A stretch of 64,000 nucleotides of DNA from UBA6623 sp965248235 (GTDB taxonomy: Bacteria > Acidobacteriota > Terriglobia > Bryobacterales > UBA6623): contig CBDFIU010000003.1 in assembly GCA_965248235.1 (NCBI GenBank), positions 1,054,001-1,118,000 on the forward strand. The letters run 5' to 3'. The notes under the pieces were generated by a model. The model did not search any database, had not been told where the DNA came from, and was given only the letters and a program-made list of their open reading frames with translations. The translations under genes and the position numbers were made by a program. Below are positions 35,694-45,367 of this stretch, in pieces. Within the stretch, counting starts at the first letter, position 1. Every line of letters starts with the position of its first letter.

Positions 35694-36614
35694 ATGTCGG
35701 ACTCGGGTCACGGTTGTCGAATCGCGTTGCCGCAAGCGGCGGTGGGCGAAGATCGCGCGGCGAATCTCGCGCGTGCGGTAGAGCAGGTTCGGGAGGCGGC
35801 CGAGGCCGGGGCGCAAGTCATTTGCTTGCAGGAACTCTTCTCGTCGCCCTATTTTTGCCAAGAAGAAAATGCCGAGTGGTTCGACACGGCCGAGCCGATT
35901 CCAGGACCTACCTGCGAGACGCTCCAAGACATTGCCCGGGAACTGGACGTGGTGGTTGTCGCGCCGATTTTCGAGCGGCGCGCGGCGGGAGTGTATCACA
36001 ATTCGGCGGCCGTGATTGATGCCGATGGGTCGCTTGCGGGCGTGTATCGCAAGATGCACATTCCCGACGATCCGCTCTACTACGAGAAGTTTTATTTCGC
36101 GCCCGGCGATCGGGGGTTTCAGGCTTTCGACACGAAATACGCTCGCATCGGCGTATTGATTTGCTGGGATCAGTGGTATCCCGAAGCGGCGCGGCTGACG
36201 GCGTTGCGCGGGGCAGAGATCGTTTTCTATCCCACGGCGATCGGCTGGCATCCGGCCGAGAAGCAGAAACACGGCGAGGAGCAGTTCGACGCCTGGCGAA
36301 CGGTGCAGCGGTCCCATGCGTTGGCGAACGGAGTGTTTGTCGCGGCCGCGAACCGGGTGGGTTGCGAACGCCTGTTGGCGGACTCGCCGAGCAAGCCGGC
36401 GGACTACGAAGGCATCGAGTTTTGGGGTGGGTCGTTTGTTTGCGATCCGATGGGGAAGATCGTTGGCGAGGCGGGGCGAGAGAGCGACGAGACGTTGATC
36501 GTCGATTGCGACCTCGGTCTGATCGAAGAGACGCGGCGGCATTGGCCCTTTTTGCGAGATCGGCGCGTCGACGCCTATGACGGCATCACCGCTCGCCTGT
36601 TGGATGAGTGCTGA
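35694..36614 (+). CDS. aguB: N-carbamoylputrescine amidase
   Basis: A 306-residue nitrilase-superfamily enzyme. The catalytic triad is visible: the Glu in VICLQELFSSPYFC, the Lys in GVYRKMHIPDDPLYYEKFYF and the Cys in GVLICWDQWYPEAARL. The HIPDDPLYYEKFYFAPGD stretch is specific for N-carbamoylputrescine amidases, which convert N-carbamoylputrescine to putrescine, CO2 and ammonia. ATG 35694 is the fold-compatible start. It lies 57 bp upstream of aguA, so the pair completes the agmatine-to-putrescine route. A MITE-like repeat ends 67 bp upstream. Confidence 0.92.
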   Translation: MSDSGHGCRIALPQAAVGEDRAANLARAVEQVREAAEAGAQVICLQELFSSPYFCQEENAEWFDTAEPIPGPTCETLQDIARELDVVVVAPIFERRAAGVYHNSAAVIDADGSLAGVYRKMHIPDDPLYYEKFYFAPGDRGFQAFDTKYARIGVLICWDQWYPEAARLTALRGAEIVFYPTAIGWHPAEKQKHGEEQFDAWRTVQRSHALANGVFVAAANRVGCERLLADSPSKPADYEGIEFWGGSFVCDPMGKIVGEAGRESDETLIVDCDLGLIEETRRHWPFLRDRRVDAYDGITARLLDEC

Positions 36615-36671
36615 GAATAGACGTTCTCGCGGGTCTCACGACTCCCCTTGTCACAGTGCGAACCAGTCGCC

Positions 36672-37754
36672 ATGAAGCAGCAAGCCACTGTCTCCCGCAT
36701 GCCCGCCGAGTGGGAACCGCACGTTGCCACATGGCTTGCCTGGCCGCACAACCGCGGAGATTGGCCGGGGAAGTTCGGCGCGATCGCGTGGGTCTACGTC
36801 GAGATGGTTCGCTTGCTCCATCACCACGAGCGGGTCTGTATCATCGTCGAAGACCGGAGTCGCGAAGAGCGCGCCCGGCGGCGGCTCGAAAAAGCGGGAG
36901 TCGATCTCTCGCGAGTGGATTTCTTTCGATTTGCGACGGATCGTTCCTGGGTACGTGATTCGGGGCCGACTTTCGTTGTCGCCGGAAATGAGGTCTCCGC
37001 GGTTTGTTGGCGCTTCAACGCTTGGGCGCGCTACAGCAATTGGAAACGCGACCGGCGGCTCAATCGAAAGGTAGCGGCCGCGATCGGAGCGACCGTTCGA
37101 GAACCGAAGTTAGGCGGAAAAACCGTGATTCTCGAAGGCGGCGCCATCGACGTGAACGGATTGGGAACCTTGCTGACGACCGAGGAATACCTGCTCACCG
37201 GAGAGCGGGCGCGCAACCCGGCCATGGCGCGGGAAGATTACGAACAGCTCTTCGCCGAGCAGCTTGGCATTAAGCATGTGTTGTGGCTGGGGCGGGGAAT
37301 TGCCGGCGACGATACGGGCGGCCACGTCGATGATTTGGCGCGTTTCACAGGGCCGCGAACAGTCGTGACCGTGGTCGAAACGGACCGACGCGATGAAAAC
37401 CACCGCCCTTTGCGTGAGAATCTACAACGCCTGCAAGCCATGACGGATCAGGACGGACGGGCCTTGGAGGTGGTCGAGCTGCCGATGCCGCGCCCGCTTT
37501 TTTTCGACGGCTGCCGATTGCCGGCGTCATATGCGAATTTCTACATCGCCAACGGCGTGGTCCTAGTGCCGACGTTCAACGACCCCAACGATCGTATTGC
37601 TTTATCGACGATCGAGCGGCTGTTTGCGGGGCGCGAAGTATGCGGCATCCACGCCGTTGATTTCGTGTGGGGATTTGGAACGATTCATTGCGCCACCCAG
37701 CAACAGCCTAGTGTTGGCGGGACGGTCGACAGGAGCGAAGGGCGCCTTCGCTGA
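36672..37754 (+). CDS. aguA: Agmatine deiminase
   Basis: A 360-residue enzyme that converts agmatine to N-carbamoylputrescine. Family motifs: MPAEWEPHVATWLAWPHN, RDSGPTFVV, VILEGGAIDVNGLGTLLTTEEYLL (acidic residue pair), GGHVDDLARF (catalytic His) and the cysteine in FGTIHCATQQQP near the C-terminus. The family normally ends just after TQQQP. Here 14 extra residues (SVGGTVDRSEGRLR) follow, and a stop TAG is present one frame away at the same spot, so a single-base indel may have extended the frame. The start ATG at 36672 gives the standard N-terminus. Confidence 0.9.
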   Translation: MKQQATVSRMPAEWEPHVATWLAWPHNRGDWPGKFGAIAWVYVEMVRLLHHHERVCIIVEDRSREERARRRLEKAGVDLSRVDFFRFATDRSWVRDSGPTFVVAGNEVSAVCWRFNAWARYSNWKRDRRLNRKVAAAIGATVREPKLGGKTVILEGGAIDVNGLGTLLTTEEYLLTGERARNPAMAREDYEQLFAEQLGIKHVLWLGRGIAGDDTGGHVDDLARFTGPRTVVTVVETDRRDENHRPLRENLQRLQAMTDQDGRALEVVELPMPRPLFFDGCRLPASYANFYIANGVVLVPTFNDPNDRIALSTIERLFAGREVCGIHAVDFVWGFGTIHCATQQQPSVGGTVDRSEGRLR

Positions 37755-38040
37755 CTTCCAGACGCTTTCCGTCATGTTCTCGATGCAAACACGCCTCGTG
37801 CCGATGTTCATTGGGTTTACTACGGAGTCGCCTATCTCGATGAGGGCGATTCCCCGAGAGGCGCCGCCGGTACAATGAGGGCGTCACCCGGTATTTTCAG
37901 AAGTTGCAAGCCGGTCTTTTTGTCCTCGACTTCGAGCCTGGGGATGGATTTGAGGGCTACATGCTCGGAAGGACTTGTCTCCACCGACACTTGCTCGACT
38001 GAACCGCCGTTAGGCTCACTGTGGCGGGAGGACTATTTCG
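37755..38040. other. 286-bp gap with possible coding remnants
   Basis: No intact gene. In different plus-strand frames it reads VLDANTPRADVHWVYYGVAYLDEG (37763-37850) and YNEGVTRYFQKLQAGLFVLDFEPGDGFEGYM (37870-37960). The first resembles a TPR repeat, so the stretch may be the decayed remains of a TPR-type gene. It also leads into the frameshifted GT2 gene, whose weak TTG start has GGGAGGA 8 bases upstream. Confidence 0.3.
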
Positions 38041-38996
38041 TTGGACGCTCAAATCGAGATCGAATTGAAGCCGAGCCCCGCCTCACGGGGCGAAAGCGAA
38101 GCAGTACCTCGAGTCTCGGTCGTGCTGATCTTCCTTAACGAAGAGCGATTTCTTCCGGAGGCCGTCGAGAGCGTGCTTGCGCAAACGATGGATCAATGGG
38201 AGATGTTGTTGGTGGATGATGGATCGACGGATGGAAGCACCCGTTTGCCAAACAATTCGCCGAACAACACCCCGGCCGAATTGGTTACTTGGCGCACGAC
38301 GGACATCGCAACCGCGGGATGAGCGCGTCCCGGAACTTGGGCATTCGACATGCTCGGGCGGACTACATCGCCTTATTGGACGCGGACGACTTTTGGTTGC
38401 CGACAATGCTTGAGACCCAGTCTCACTGGATGAATTTGCATCCGGAACTCGGCATGGTTGGGTCGCCGCTTCGCTATTGGCACAGTTGGACGGGACGGGT
38501 GGAAGACGAGAATCGCGACTACACAAGTGAATTCGAGGTCGAACCCGACTCCGTCATCGAGCCGCCCACATTGCTCACCCGTTTCTATCCGTTAGGAAAG
38601 AGCACGCCGATCGGCCCCAGTAGTTTGCTTGTGCGCAGGGCGGCTCTGGAGGAAGTCGGGGGGTTCGAAGAACGCTTCGAGGGTGTGAAACAACTCTACG
38701 AGGACCAAGCGTTTCTCATCAAGATGTACTTACGATGGCCGGTTCTGATCCTTTCGGAATCGTTGATTCTGTATCGAGTGCATCCTGATTCATGTTGCGC
38801 GCGGGTCTTGGGCGCGGGGCACTATGATACGGTGCGCTCGTTTTTTCTGAACTGGATGCGTCGCTACCTAAAGCGTATGGGCGTAGAGGATGACGAAGTG
38901 TGGAGGGCGCTTCGAGAAGCGCGGCGCCCGTATCGCTTTCGACATGTGTTGAGTCCACTGCGACGAATGGGTTTCTTGAAAGACCCTTCGCGGTGA
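38041..38996 (+). pseudogene. Family 2 glycosyltransferase with one-base deletion
   Basis: A GT2 glycosyltransferase. The N-terminal part VSVVLIFLNEERFLPEAVESVL and MLLVDDGSTDGSTR is the nucleotide-binding start. The frame then breaks in the T3 run at 38244-38246; one more T restores FAKQFAEQHPGRIGYLAHDGHRNRGMSASRNLGIRHA. After that the acceptor half follows, with YIALLDADDFWLPTMLE (the DxD motif), GPSSLLVRRAALEEVGGFEE and YEDQAFLIKMYL. It would transfer a sugar to a polysaccharide or lipid carrier, inside the second polysaccharide locus. The next gene is also a glycosyltransferase. Confidence 0.85.
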
Positions 38997-39123
38997 GCCG
39001 GCGTAACCCCCACGCGGGGGAGTCAAATCGTCTCCGACAGCTTGGTAGACTACGTTCGATTCCTACTGAATGGCTGGAGCTTAACGTTCTTGTCGATCAA
39101 GGGGTTTTCACAGCGCCTGTGTC

Positions 39124-41217
39124 ATGACGTCTCGTGGAACGATTCAAGCCCAACCTAATCCTGTTCCCTTTCCGGAAGAAGCGTGGTGGGCGATTCCAGA
39201 CGGTCCGACGACGCTGTTGTGGTCCTCGGAAGGCGTGCAGTCGGTGGAAATCCGAGTGGGCGGCCCCGATGGCCCGTTGGTTTGCGTCGGAGGAGCTTCG
39301 GGTACCCATGTAACACCGCCGCTGCTCGATAGAACCCTCTATTATCTGCTGGATACATCGCGGGGCGAGTCCGAGATCGCCAATATCCTCGATGTAGTGA
39401 GCGTACGAGTCGTGCCCGGGGGGAAGCTGCCGGACCCCGGCCGATTCGCGCCGCGGCCCTGGGTATGGTCCGAGTCGGTTGCCGAGGACACCAGGCTTTT
39501 GTTCAGTGTTGTGATCCCGACTCATCACCGCCGGGATCTGGTCGTCGGGGCTGTGCGCGCGTTGGTTCGCCAAGACCTTGCGGCGGCATTCGAAGTGATC
39601 GTTGTTGTCGACGGCTCGACGGACGGGTCGGTGGAAGCGCTTCGGGAACTTGAAGTCCCCTTCCGTTTTACGGTCTTGGAGCAGACGAATCAAGGGGCGG
39701 CGGCGGCGCGCAACCGTGGCGCGAAACAAGCGCAAGGTCGGTTTCTTCTGTTCCTTGATGACGACATGGAGGGCGACCCGCGGATGCTGTCGCAACACCA
39801 CGTGTCGCATGAGACGGGCGCGGATTTGGTGGTCGGCCATATCCCGTTGCATCCCGATTCGCCCTCGAACTTGTTGAGCGAGAACGTCGGGATATGGGCC
39901 GAGGGGCGCAAAGCCCATCTTTCCGCTCCAAGAACGGAATTGACGCTGCACGACCTGCTGACGGGGCAGATGTCGGTGAAGAGGAAAACCTTTTTTGCCG
40001 TGGGAGGGTTTGATACGCAATTCACACGCGGCGGGTCGTTCGGCAACGAAGATGTTGATTTCGGTTATCGACTTTTGGATGCTGGATGCCGCGCGGTCTT
40101 CAATCCCGAGGCCGTGAGTTGGCAGAACTACGTCGTCGAACCGATTGCGTACTTGCGCCAATGGCGTGGGGCAGGTCGTGCCGATGTGGAATTCGCCCGC
40201 AAGCATCCCGATCAACGGAACACGATTTTCGCTCTCAACGGTGCGGGCCGATGGGGCAACCGTTGGGTTTGGCGGCCTGTCGGATGCATCTTTCCGGCGG
40301 CGGCGGCTATCGCGGTCTGCTTGCGGAGCATTGTCGCCGGGTGGGTGCCGCGCGGCGCTCGCGGTTCGTTAATCAGTTGGGCGATTGAGCAGGCGCGATC
40401 GCTCGAGTACTGGCGCGGAGTCCATGAGGCGGGAGGCGTGCCTCGCCGCAGGACGGTACGGGTGGCGGCGTATCATGCTGTTGCCGACTTGTCGGGGGAG
40501 CCGGTCGTGGAACCCTATGGAGTGCCGCCCCGCGAGTTCGAAAGACAATTGGATCTGCTCACACGGGCGGGTTTTCGGTTCATCGACGGTGATGAGTTTC
40601 TTCGGTTTCTCAAAGGCCAAGGAGGTGTTCCGCGCGGGGCGTTGCTGCTGACGTTCGATGATTGCTATAAGGATTTGGCCGAAGCCGCCGGACCGCTGTT
40701 GAAGAGACGGTCGATTCCCGCGGTCGCTTTTGCGGTCAGTCGCTGTGTCGGAGGTTCGAACCAATGGGATAAGGCGGCGGGCGCCCAGGAACGCCCGCTG
40801 GCCGATGAATCGGAGTTGCGAAAGCTGGCGTCCGAGGGGGTGGAAATAGGGGCCCATTCCCGCACCCACCCGTCATTGCCCCATCTCGCCCCCGAAATTC
40901 TGGTCGGCGAAATTTCCGGTTCGGCGGACGATCTCGTAAAGATGGGACAAGCGAGGCCGCGAATGTTCGCCTATCCCTACGGCGAACATGCCGAGGCGGT
41001 CACCCGGATCGTGGAGGAATCCGGATATGAGGCGGCGTTCACCGTCGAGCCCGGTTATGTCCGGCCGCGGAAAGATGCTTTCGTCGTGCCGCGAATTGAA
41101 ATTCTGCGCGAGGATACGGGGCTCCGTTTCTTGTGGAAGGTAGTGTGGGCCGGCGGACTACGCACGGCCCTGGGACGGGTCCGCGGGAATCGTTGCGACC
41201 CGCCTCGGGGCGCGTAG
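39124..41217 (+). CDS. GT2 glycosyltransferase fused to a polysaccharide deacetylase (CE4)
   Basis: A 697-residue two-enzyme fusion. Residues about 15-110 form an Ig-like beta domain. Residues about 124-360 are a GT2 domain: LLFSVVIPTHHRRD, IVVVDGSTDGSVEAL, RFLLFLDDDMEGDPRM (DxD) and GGSFGNEDVDFGYRLL. A short basic/membrane-like linker (GCIFPAAAAIAVCLRSIVAGW) follows. Residues about 445-660 are a NodB/CE4 deacetylase: LLLTFDDCYKDLAEAA (metal D-D pair) and GAHSRTHPSLPHLAPE (HxxxH). The product likely extends a glycan and removes N-acetyl groups from it or from a linked substrate. The sequence is intact, unlike both neighbours. Confidence 0.88.
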   Translation: MTSRGTIQAQPNPVPFPEEAWWAIPDGPTTLLWSSEGVQSVEIRVGGPDGPLVCVGGASGTHVTPPLLDRTLYYLLDTSRGESEIANILDVVSVRVVPGGKLPDPGRFAPRPWVWSESVAEDTRLLFSVVIPTHHRRDLVVGAVRALVRQDLAAAFEVIVVVDGSTDGSVEALRELEVPFRFTVLEQTNQGAAAARNRGAKQAQGRFLLFLDDDMEGDPRMLSQHHVSHETGADLVVGHIPLHPDSPSNLLSENVGIWAEGRKAHLSAPRTELTLHDLLTGQMSVKRKTFFAVGGFDTQFTRGGSFGNEDVDFGYRLLDAGCRAVFNPEAVSWQNYVVEPIAYLRQWRGAGRADVEFARKHPDQRNTIFALNGAGRWGNRWVWRPVGCIFPAAAAIAVCLRSIVAGWVPRGARGSLISWAIEQARSLEYWRGVHEAGGVPRRRTVRVAAYHAVADLSGEPVVEPYGVPPREFERQLDLLTRAGFRFIDGDEFLRFLKGQGGVPRGALLLTFDDCYKDLAEAAGPLLKRRSIPAVAFAVSRCVGGSNQWDKAAGAQERPLADESELRKLASEGVEIGAHSRTHPSLPHLAPEILVGEISGSADDLVKMGQARPRMFAYPYGEHAEAVTRIVEESGYEAAFTVEPGYVRPRKDAFVVPRIEILREDTGLRFLWKVVWAGGLRTALGRVRGNRCDPPRGA

Positions 41218-41225
41218 CCAATAGA

Positions 41226-42157
41226 ATGACTATGAGGAGTGTTCCCTCGGATCTCTTTGGCCGCCTGGTGGAAGCCTGGGAATCGAGCGCGTTGTGGCGG
41301 TGGCGGAACAGAACCTGGAGCAGGCCAAGAGTCTTGGGTTTTCGTCGGATTGGGCCGGAATCGGCACCAAGGAAATCGATTTCGCGCGGCTGGTCGTCGC
41401 GGCCCGGAATGTCCTCCCCGAAGGAGGATCCGTCGAGACCGGGGTGTTTCAAGGAGGCACGTCCGCGCTGCTGATTCTGTCGTGCCCCGCCGACAGTTTT
41501 CATGTTTCCGTCGACCCTTACGGATTGCCGACGCAGTCGTATGAGAAACGAGAGTGCGAGGACTGGGAAACCGCGCGTCGGACGATCAGCCGGCTGGCCG
41601 GCCTGGCGGCGGAACGGGGCGTGACGCACTGCCATTACTTCATGGATTCGCAAAGCTTTGCCCGAGCGGATCTGCCGCGGCACCCCGGCCGATTCGTCAT
41701 CGTGCATCTGGACGGACCTCATACCGAAGAGGCGGTGCAAGACGATGACGTATTTCTTGAAGCGCTTGCCGGGTCCCACCGTGTACATTCTGGATGACCA
41801 CGACGATGGCTGCCCCGGTGTCACCGCGGGCCTCGCCCGTGTGGATCATCAAATGGTGAATATCTTCCATCACCATTACGACACTCAGTGGGGCGTCAGC
41901 GGATTCTCGGCGTGGTTTAATCCGGCGCGCGATTCCGTTTGAGCAGGCGAGGTTGCCCGATCCTCTCGCCCCCGACCCGACCATGCCGACCCTTTTCGAA
42001 ACGCTTCGAGCGCATGCCCCGCTCAAACGCGCGTTGGAGTTTGTCGTTCACCGATTGGGTGCGGTTGGGCGTCAAGCACGGCCTGCGAGCTCATCGCCTG
42101 ACGGAGTCCGTATTCGTCCTTGAAAAGCGGCGGAGCCGAGGCCGTCCCGCCCGGTGA
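41226..42157 (+). pseudogene. Class I SAM methyltransferase-like gene with four frame breaks
   Basis: Parts of one protein appear in three frames. It opens MTMRSVPSDLFGRLVEAWE. Adding one A near 41281 continues it as IERVVAVAEQNLEQAKSLGF, followed by a Rossmann methyltransferase core (EGGSVETGVFQGGTSALLI, FHVSVDPYGLP, RFVIVHLDGPHTEEAVQDD). A one-base excess near 41741-41749 leads to TYFLKRLPGPTVYILDDHDD and HHHYDTQWGVSGFSAWFN. Another near 41925-41931 leads to IPFEQARLPDP..TLFETLRAHAPLKRALEF. A fourth at GGG 42067-42069 leads to VKHGLRAHRLTESVFVLEKRR. It resembles TylF/macrocin-type methyltransferases that decorate sugars. The last two joins are less certain than the first two. Confidence 0.6.
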
Positions 42158-42235
42158 TCACGTCGGCCGGTGGGCTACCGGACGGGCGCGCGACTGCAAT
42201 TGCTCGATTGCGGGTTTGCTACGATTCGGTGCGTG

Positions 42236-42883
42236 ATGAAGATCCGCGGCATGATTTTCGACCTCGACGGGACCCTCGCCGATACGTTGCCGGTTTGCTT
42301 CGCGGCGTTTCGCGAAGTATTTTTAACTTACTTGGGGATTGACTACAGCGATCAGCAAGTGCGCGCGATGTTCGGGCCGAGCGAGGCGGGCATTTTGCAA
42401 GATCGCGTCCCCGACCGTAGCGAAGAAGCGTTGGTCGATTATCTCGGTGCATACGAACGACACCATCGCATGTGCCCCGAGCCCTTTCCGGGAATTCGGG
42501 AGATTCTGGAACGCTTAGGGCGACATGGGGTGCGGCTTGCCGTGGTTACGGGAAAAGGTGAGGGAAGCGCTTCTATTTCATTGCGAGCACTGGGATTGGA
42601 TGACCTGTTTGACCCGGTGAAGGCCGGTGCTGAAGGCGGGGGCATTAAGCCCCAAGCGATGCGAGAGGTGTTGGGTGCCTGGGGGATTTCTCCCGCGCAA
42701 GCGGTTTCGATCGGGGACGCTCGCCCCGACGTCGACTCGGCGAAACAGGTAGGGTTGGCGCCTCTGGCGGCCGCCTGGGCCGGGACCGCCGATTTCGACC
42801 TGCTGGCCTCGCGGGAACCGCTGGCGGTATTCCGCGAAGTGGCCGAATTCTCGGCCTGGGTAGACGAGCACGTGGGGGCGTGA
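42236..42883 (+). CDS. HAD family phosphatase, phosphoglycolate phosphatase-like
   Basis: A 215-residue HAD-IA enzyme with motif I GMIFDLDGTLADTLPVCF (DxDGT), motif II RLAVVTGKGEGSA, a lysine in GGGIKPQAMREVL and motif IV AVSIGDARPDVDSAKQVG. The small helical cap (residues about 18-85) matches the Gph/PpaX type. The substrate could be phosphoglycolate, pyrophosphate or a sugar phosphate. ATG 42236 is preferred (start MKIRGMIFD); GTG 42233 precedes it directly. It lies downstream of the polysaccharide locus but is not clearly part of it. Confidence 0.85.
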   Translation: MKIRGMIFDLDGTLADTLPVCFAAFREVFLTYLGIDYSDQQVRAMFGPSEAGILQDRVPDRSEEALVDYLGAYERHHRMCPEPFPGIREILERLGRHGVRLAVVTGKGEGSASISLRALGLDDLFDPVKAGAEGGGIKPQAMREVLGAWGISPAQAVSIGDARPDVDSAKQVGLAPLAAAWAGTADFDLLASREPLAVFREVAEFSAWVDEHVGA

Positions 42884-43147
42884 CAGCGGGCCCGCGGCGC
42901 GCCGGCTGAATCCGGCCGGCGGTGTCTCCGGTTATGATGAAATCAAAGACTGCGGGATCTTCTCGGGCGGTGCGTGCGTACCTGGTAACAATGTGGTGCT
43001 CGCGCACGCCAGTTCGTCGGGGAGCTTTTTTCCCGGTGTCCGCTTGGCGGAAGTTTTCCGCTGATATTGCCTCGATGGCAGTTGATTTTCGTCACGGAGA
43101 GGTCGCAAGTCCGCATACCGCGACACCTCACTTGGAGATACATAACG

Positions 43148-45316
43148 ATGACACGTAAAAATCCGATCGTCTTCGCTCTCCTTTGCGCCGCTTTGTTCGC
43201 GGCGCAAGCCTACTCGCAGGTTCGCTTGCAAGGCGAAACCGATTACAGCGCCGGAGTCAAGGCGTGGCCCAACTTCTCGAAGGTGTTCAAGAACCCCGAA
43301 GTGCCCGAGCCGAATATGGCTAACTCGCCTCGGCTCGATCAGTTGGTTCGCGAGGGCAAGCTGTATCTGTCGCTCAACGACGCCATTGCGTTGGCGATCG
43401 AAAACAACCTCGATATCGCCTCGGCGCGCTATGGCCCGAGGATCGCCGACACCGACCTGCTGCGGGCGAAATCGGGCGCGCAGTTGCGCGGCGTGCAAAC
43501 GCAAATCACGAATCTGTCGACGGCTTCCTCGGTGGGTGGCGGAGCGGGTGCCGCCCAGCGCGGCAACGTTACGGGGATTACGGGCCGCGCGGGCGGTGGC
43601 GGCGGCGACACCGGCGCGGTGGGTGACGCCAACACCTTTTTTGGTACGACAACGCCCGACCTCGATCCGACCCTGACCGGCGGCATCGATTGGGGACACT
43701 TCAGCAACCCGCAGACCAGCAACTTCGTGACCGGAACGAACACCTTCATTACCCAAACCAGCAATTCCAACCTGGCGTATCGCAAGGGGTTCCTGACCGG
43801 AACAACCGTCTCTCTCGAATGGGCCAACCGTTTACAGGACACCAACTCGCTGCGCAACAACTTCGACCCCTCGCTGCGCAGCAACGTGACCCTGCGCATC
43901 CGGCAGCGTCTGCTGCAAGGCTTCGGGCGCGCGGTCAACGGCCGTAATATCCGCATTTCGAAGAACAACCGCGAGGTTTCCGATCTCGCTTTTGAGCAGC
44001 AAGTAGCCGAAACCGTTTCCGGTGTACAGAACCTTTATTGGGATTTGGTCAGCTTCGCGGCCGAGTTACGGGGCCGAGAAGAAGACTTGCGCTTGGCACA
44101 GAGGCTCTACGCGGACAACAAGCGTCGCGTCGAAATCGGCACCCTCGCCCCGATTGAAATCGTTCGAGCCGAGGCGGAAGTCGCCGCGCGGCAGCAAGAC
44201 GTCGAGCTGGCTTTGACCCGGCTGCAACTCCAAGGGACGCTGCTCAAAAACGCCATCAGCACTAACGGCCTGGTCAGCCCGTCGCTGTTGCTGGTGGAAA
44301 TCGTGCCGACCGACCGAATCGAGGTGCCCGACGTCGAAAACATCCAACCGATTCAAGACTTGATGACTTTGGCGCTGGGGGCGCGTCCGGAAATGGCCCA
44401 ATCCCGCATTCAGCTCAAGAATCGCGACCTGACCGTCAAGGGCATTCGCCATGCCATGTTGCCGCAAGTGGATCTGGTCGCCGATGTGACCAACAGCGGG
44501 TTGGCGGGCAGACTCAACGAGAGTTTTCAGGGCTTTCCAGGATTCGACAACCCCGTGTCGACCTTCTTCCTGGGCGGGCTGGGAACGGGCGTGGGCCAAC
44601 TGTTCCGACGTAATTTCCCGGATTATTCGATCGGTGTGCAAGTGACGATTCCGCTCAAAAATCGACGCGCGCAGGCGGATATGACGGCGACAATGCTCGA
44701 GCGCCGGCAGGCCGAGATCCGGCTGCGGCAACAGGAAAACGCCGTTCGCGCGGAAGTCAGCAACGCGATCATCGGCGTCCGGCAGGCTCGCGCGCAGAAC
44801 CGGGCGGCCCAAAAAGCACGCGTGTTGCAAGAGCAAACCCTGCACGCCGAGCAGCGTAAGTTCGACTTGGGCGTTTCGACGATCTTCCTGGTCGTCCAGG
44901 CGCAAAGGGATCTGGCGCTGTCGCGCTCCACCGAGATTACGACCCGCAGTAATTACGTCAAGGCGCGAGTAGAGTTGGCGCGCTCCACCGGACAAAGTTT
45001 GCGGGAGAACAACATTTCAGTCCACGAGGCCTATGAAGGTCGAGTCTCGAAGCCCGCCGACCCGATTCCGCCGCGGGGCCCGGTCGGTGAGGACGGCGTC
45101 GACAGCGACGCGGCGTTCTACTTCAAGCCCGTTGACGGCGTGTCGCTGGTTTCCTTTGAAGCGGTAGGGGAAGCGGTCGTGAAGACGTCGGAGGCGCCGT
45201 CGTTGGAGCTGTTGTTGCCTTCGTTGGATCACCGTTCGGAGTTCTTTATCGAGCAGGATATGGCGTCGGCCAAGGGTTCGGGGCGCGGGGGCGCGGCGAA
45301 GGTTTCGGCGGATTAG
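43148..45316 (+). CDS. TolC family outer-membrane protein
   Basis: A 722-residue protein, longer than TolC (about 470-500), with a signal peptide (PIVFALLCAALFAAQAYSQ). The two TolC repeat halves are visible: LYLSLNDAIALAIENNLDIASAR opens the first, and LMTLALGARPEMAQSRIQLKNRDLTVKGI the second. Long coiled-coil helices (NLYWDLVSFAAELRGREEDL, AEVSNAIIGVRQARAQNRAAQ) form the tunnel. A glycine-rich insertion (about residues 125-165) and a long C-terminal tail account for the extra length. GGAGAT lies 8 bases before the ATG. No RND or ABC partner gene is adjacent, so its inner-membrane pump must be encoded elsewhere. Confidence 0.9.
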   Translation: MTRKNPIVFALLCAALFAAQAYSQVRLQGETDYSAGVKAWPNFSKVFKNPEVPEPNMANSPRLDQLVREGKLYLSLNDAIALAIENNLDIASARYGPRIADTDLLRAKSGAQLRGVQTQITNLSTASSVGGGAGAAQRGNVTGITGRAGGGGGDTGAVGDANTFFGTTTPDLDPTLTGGIDWGHFSNPQTSNFVTGTNTFITQTSNSNLAYRKGFLTGTTVSLEWANRLQDTNSLRNNFDPSLRSNVTLRIRQRLLQGFGRAVNGRNIRISKNNREVSDLAFEQQVAETVSGVQNLYWDLVSFAAELRGREEDLRLAQRLYADNKRRVEIGTLAPIEIVRAEAEVAARQQDVELALTRLQLQGTLLKNAISTNGLVSPSLLLVEIVPTDRIEVPDVENIQPIQDLMTLALGARPEMAQSRIQLKNRDLTVKGIRHAMLPQVDLVADVTNSGLAGRLNESFQGFPGFDNPVSTFFLGGLGTGVGQLFRRNFPDYSIGVQVTIPLKNRRAQADMTATMLERRQAEIRLRQQENAVRAEVSNAIIGVRQARAQNRAAQKARVLQEQTLHAEQRKFDLGVSTIFLVVQAQRDLALSRSTEITTRSNYVKARVELARSTGQSLRENNISVHEAYEGRVSKPADPIPPRGPVGEDGVDSDAAFYFKPVDGVSLVSFEAVGEAVVKTSEAPSLELLLPSLDHRSEFFIEQDMASAKGSGRGGAAKVSAD

Positions 45317-45367
45317 GATTTTGGGCGTCGGAACAGCTTGGGTATAGATGTTCGCCGGAGACATCGC

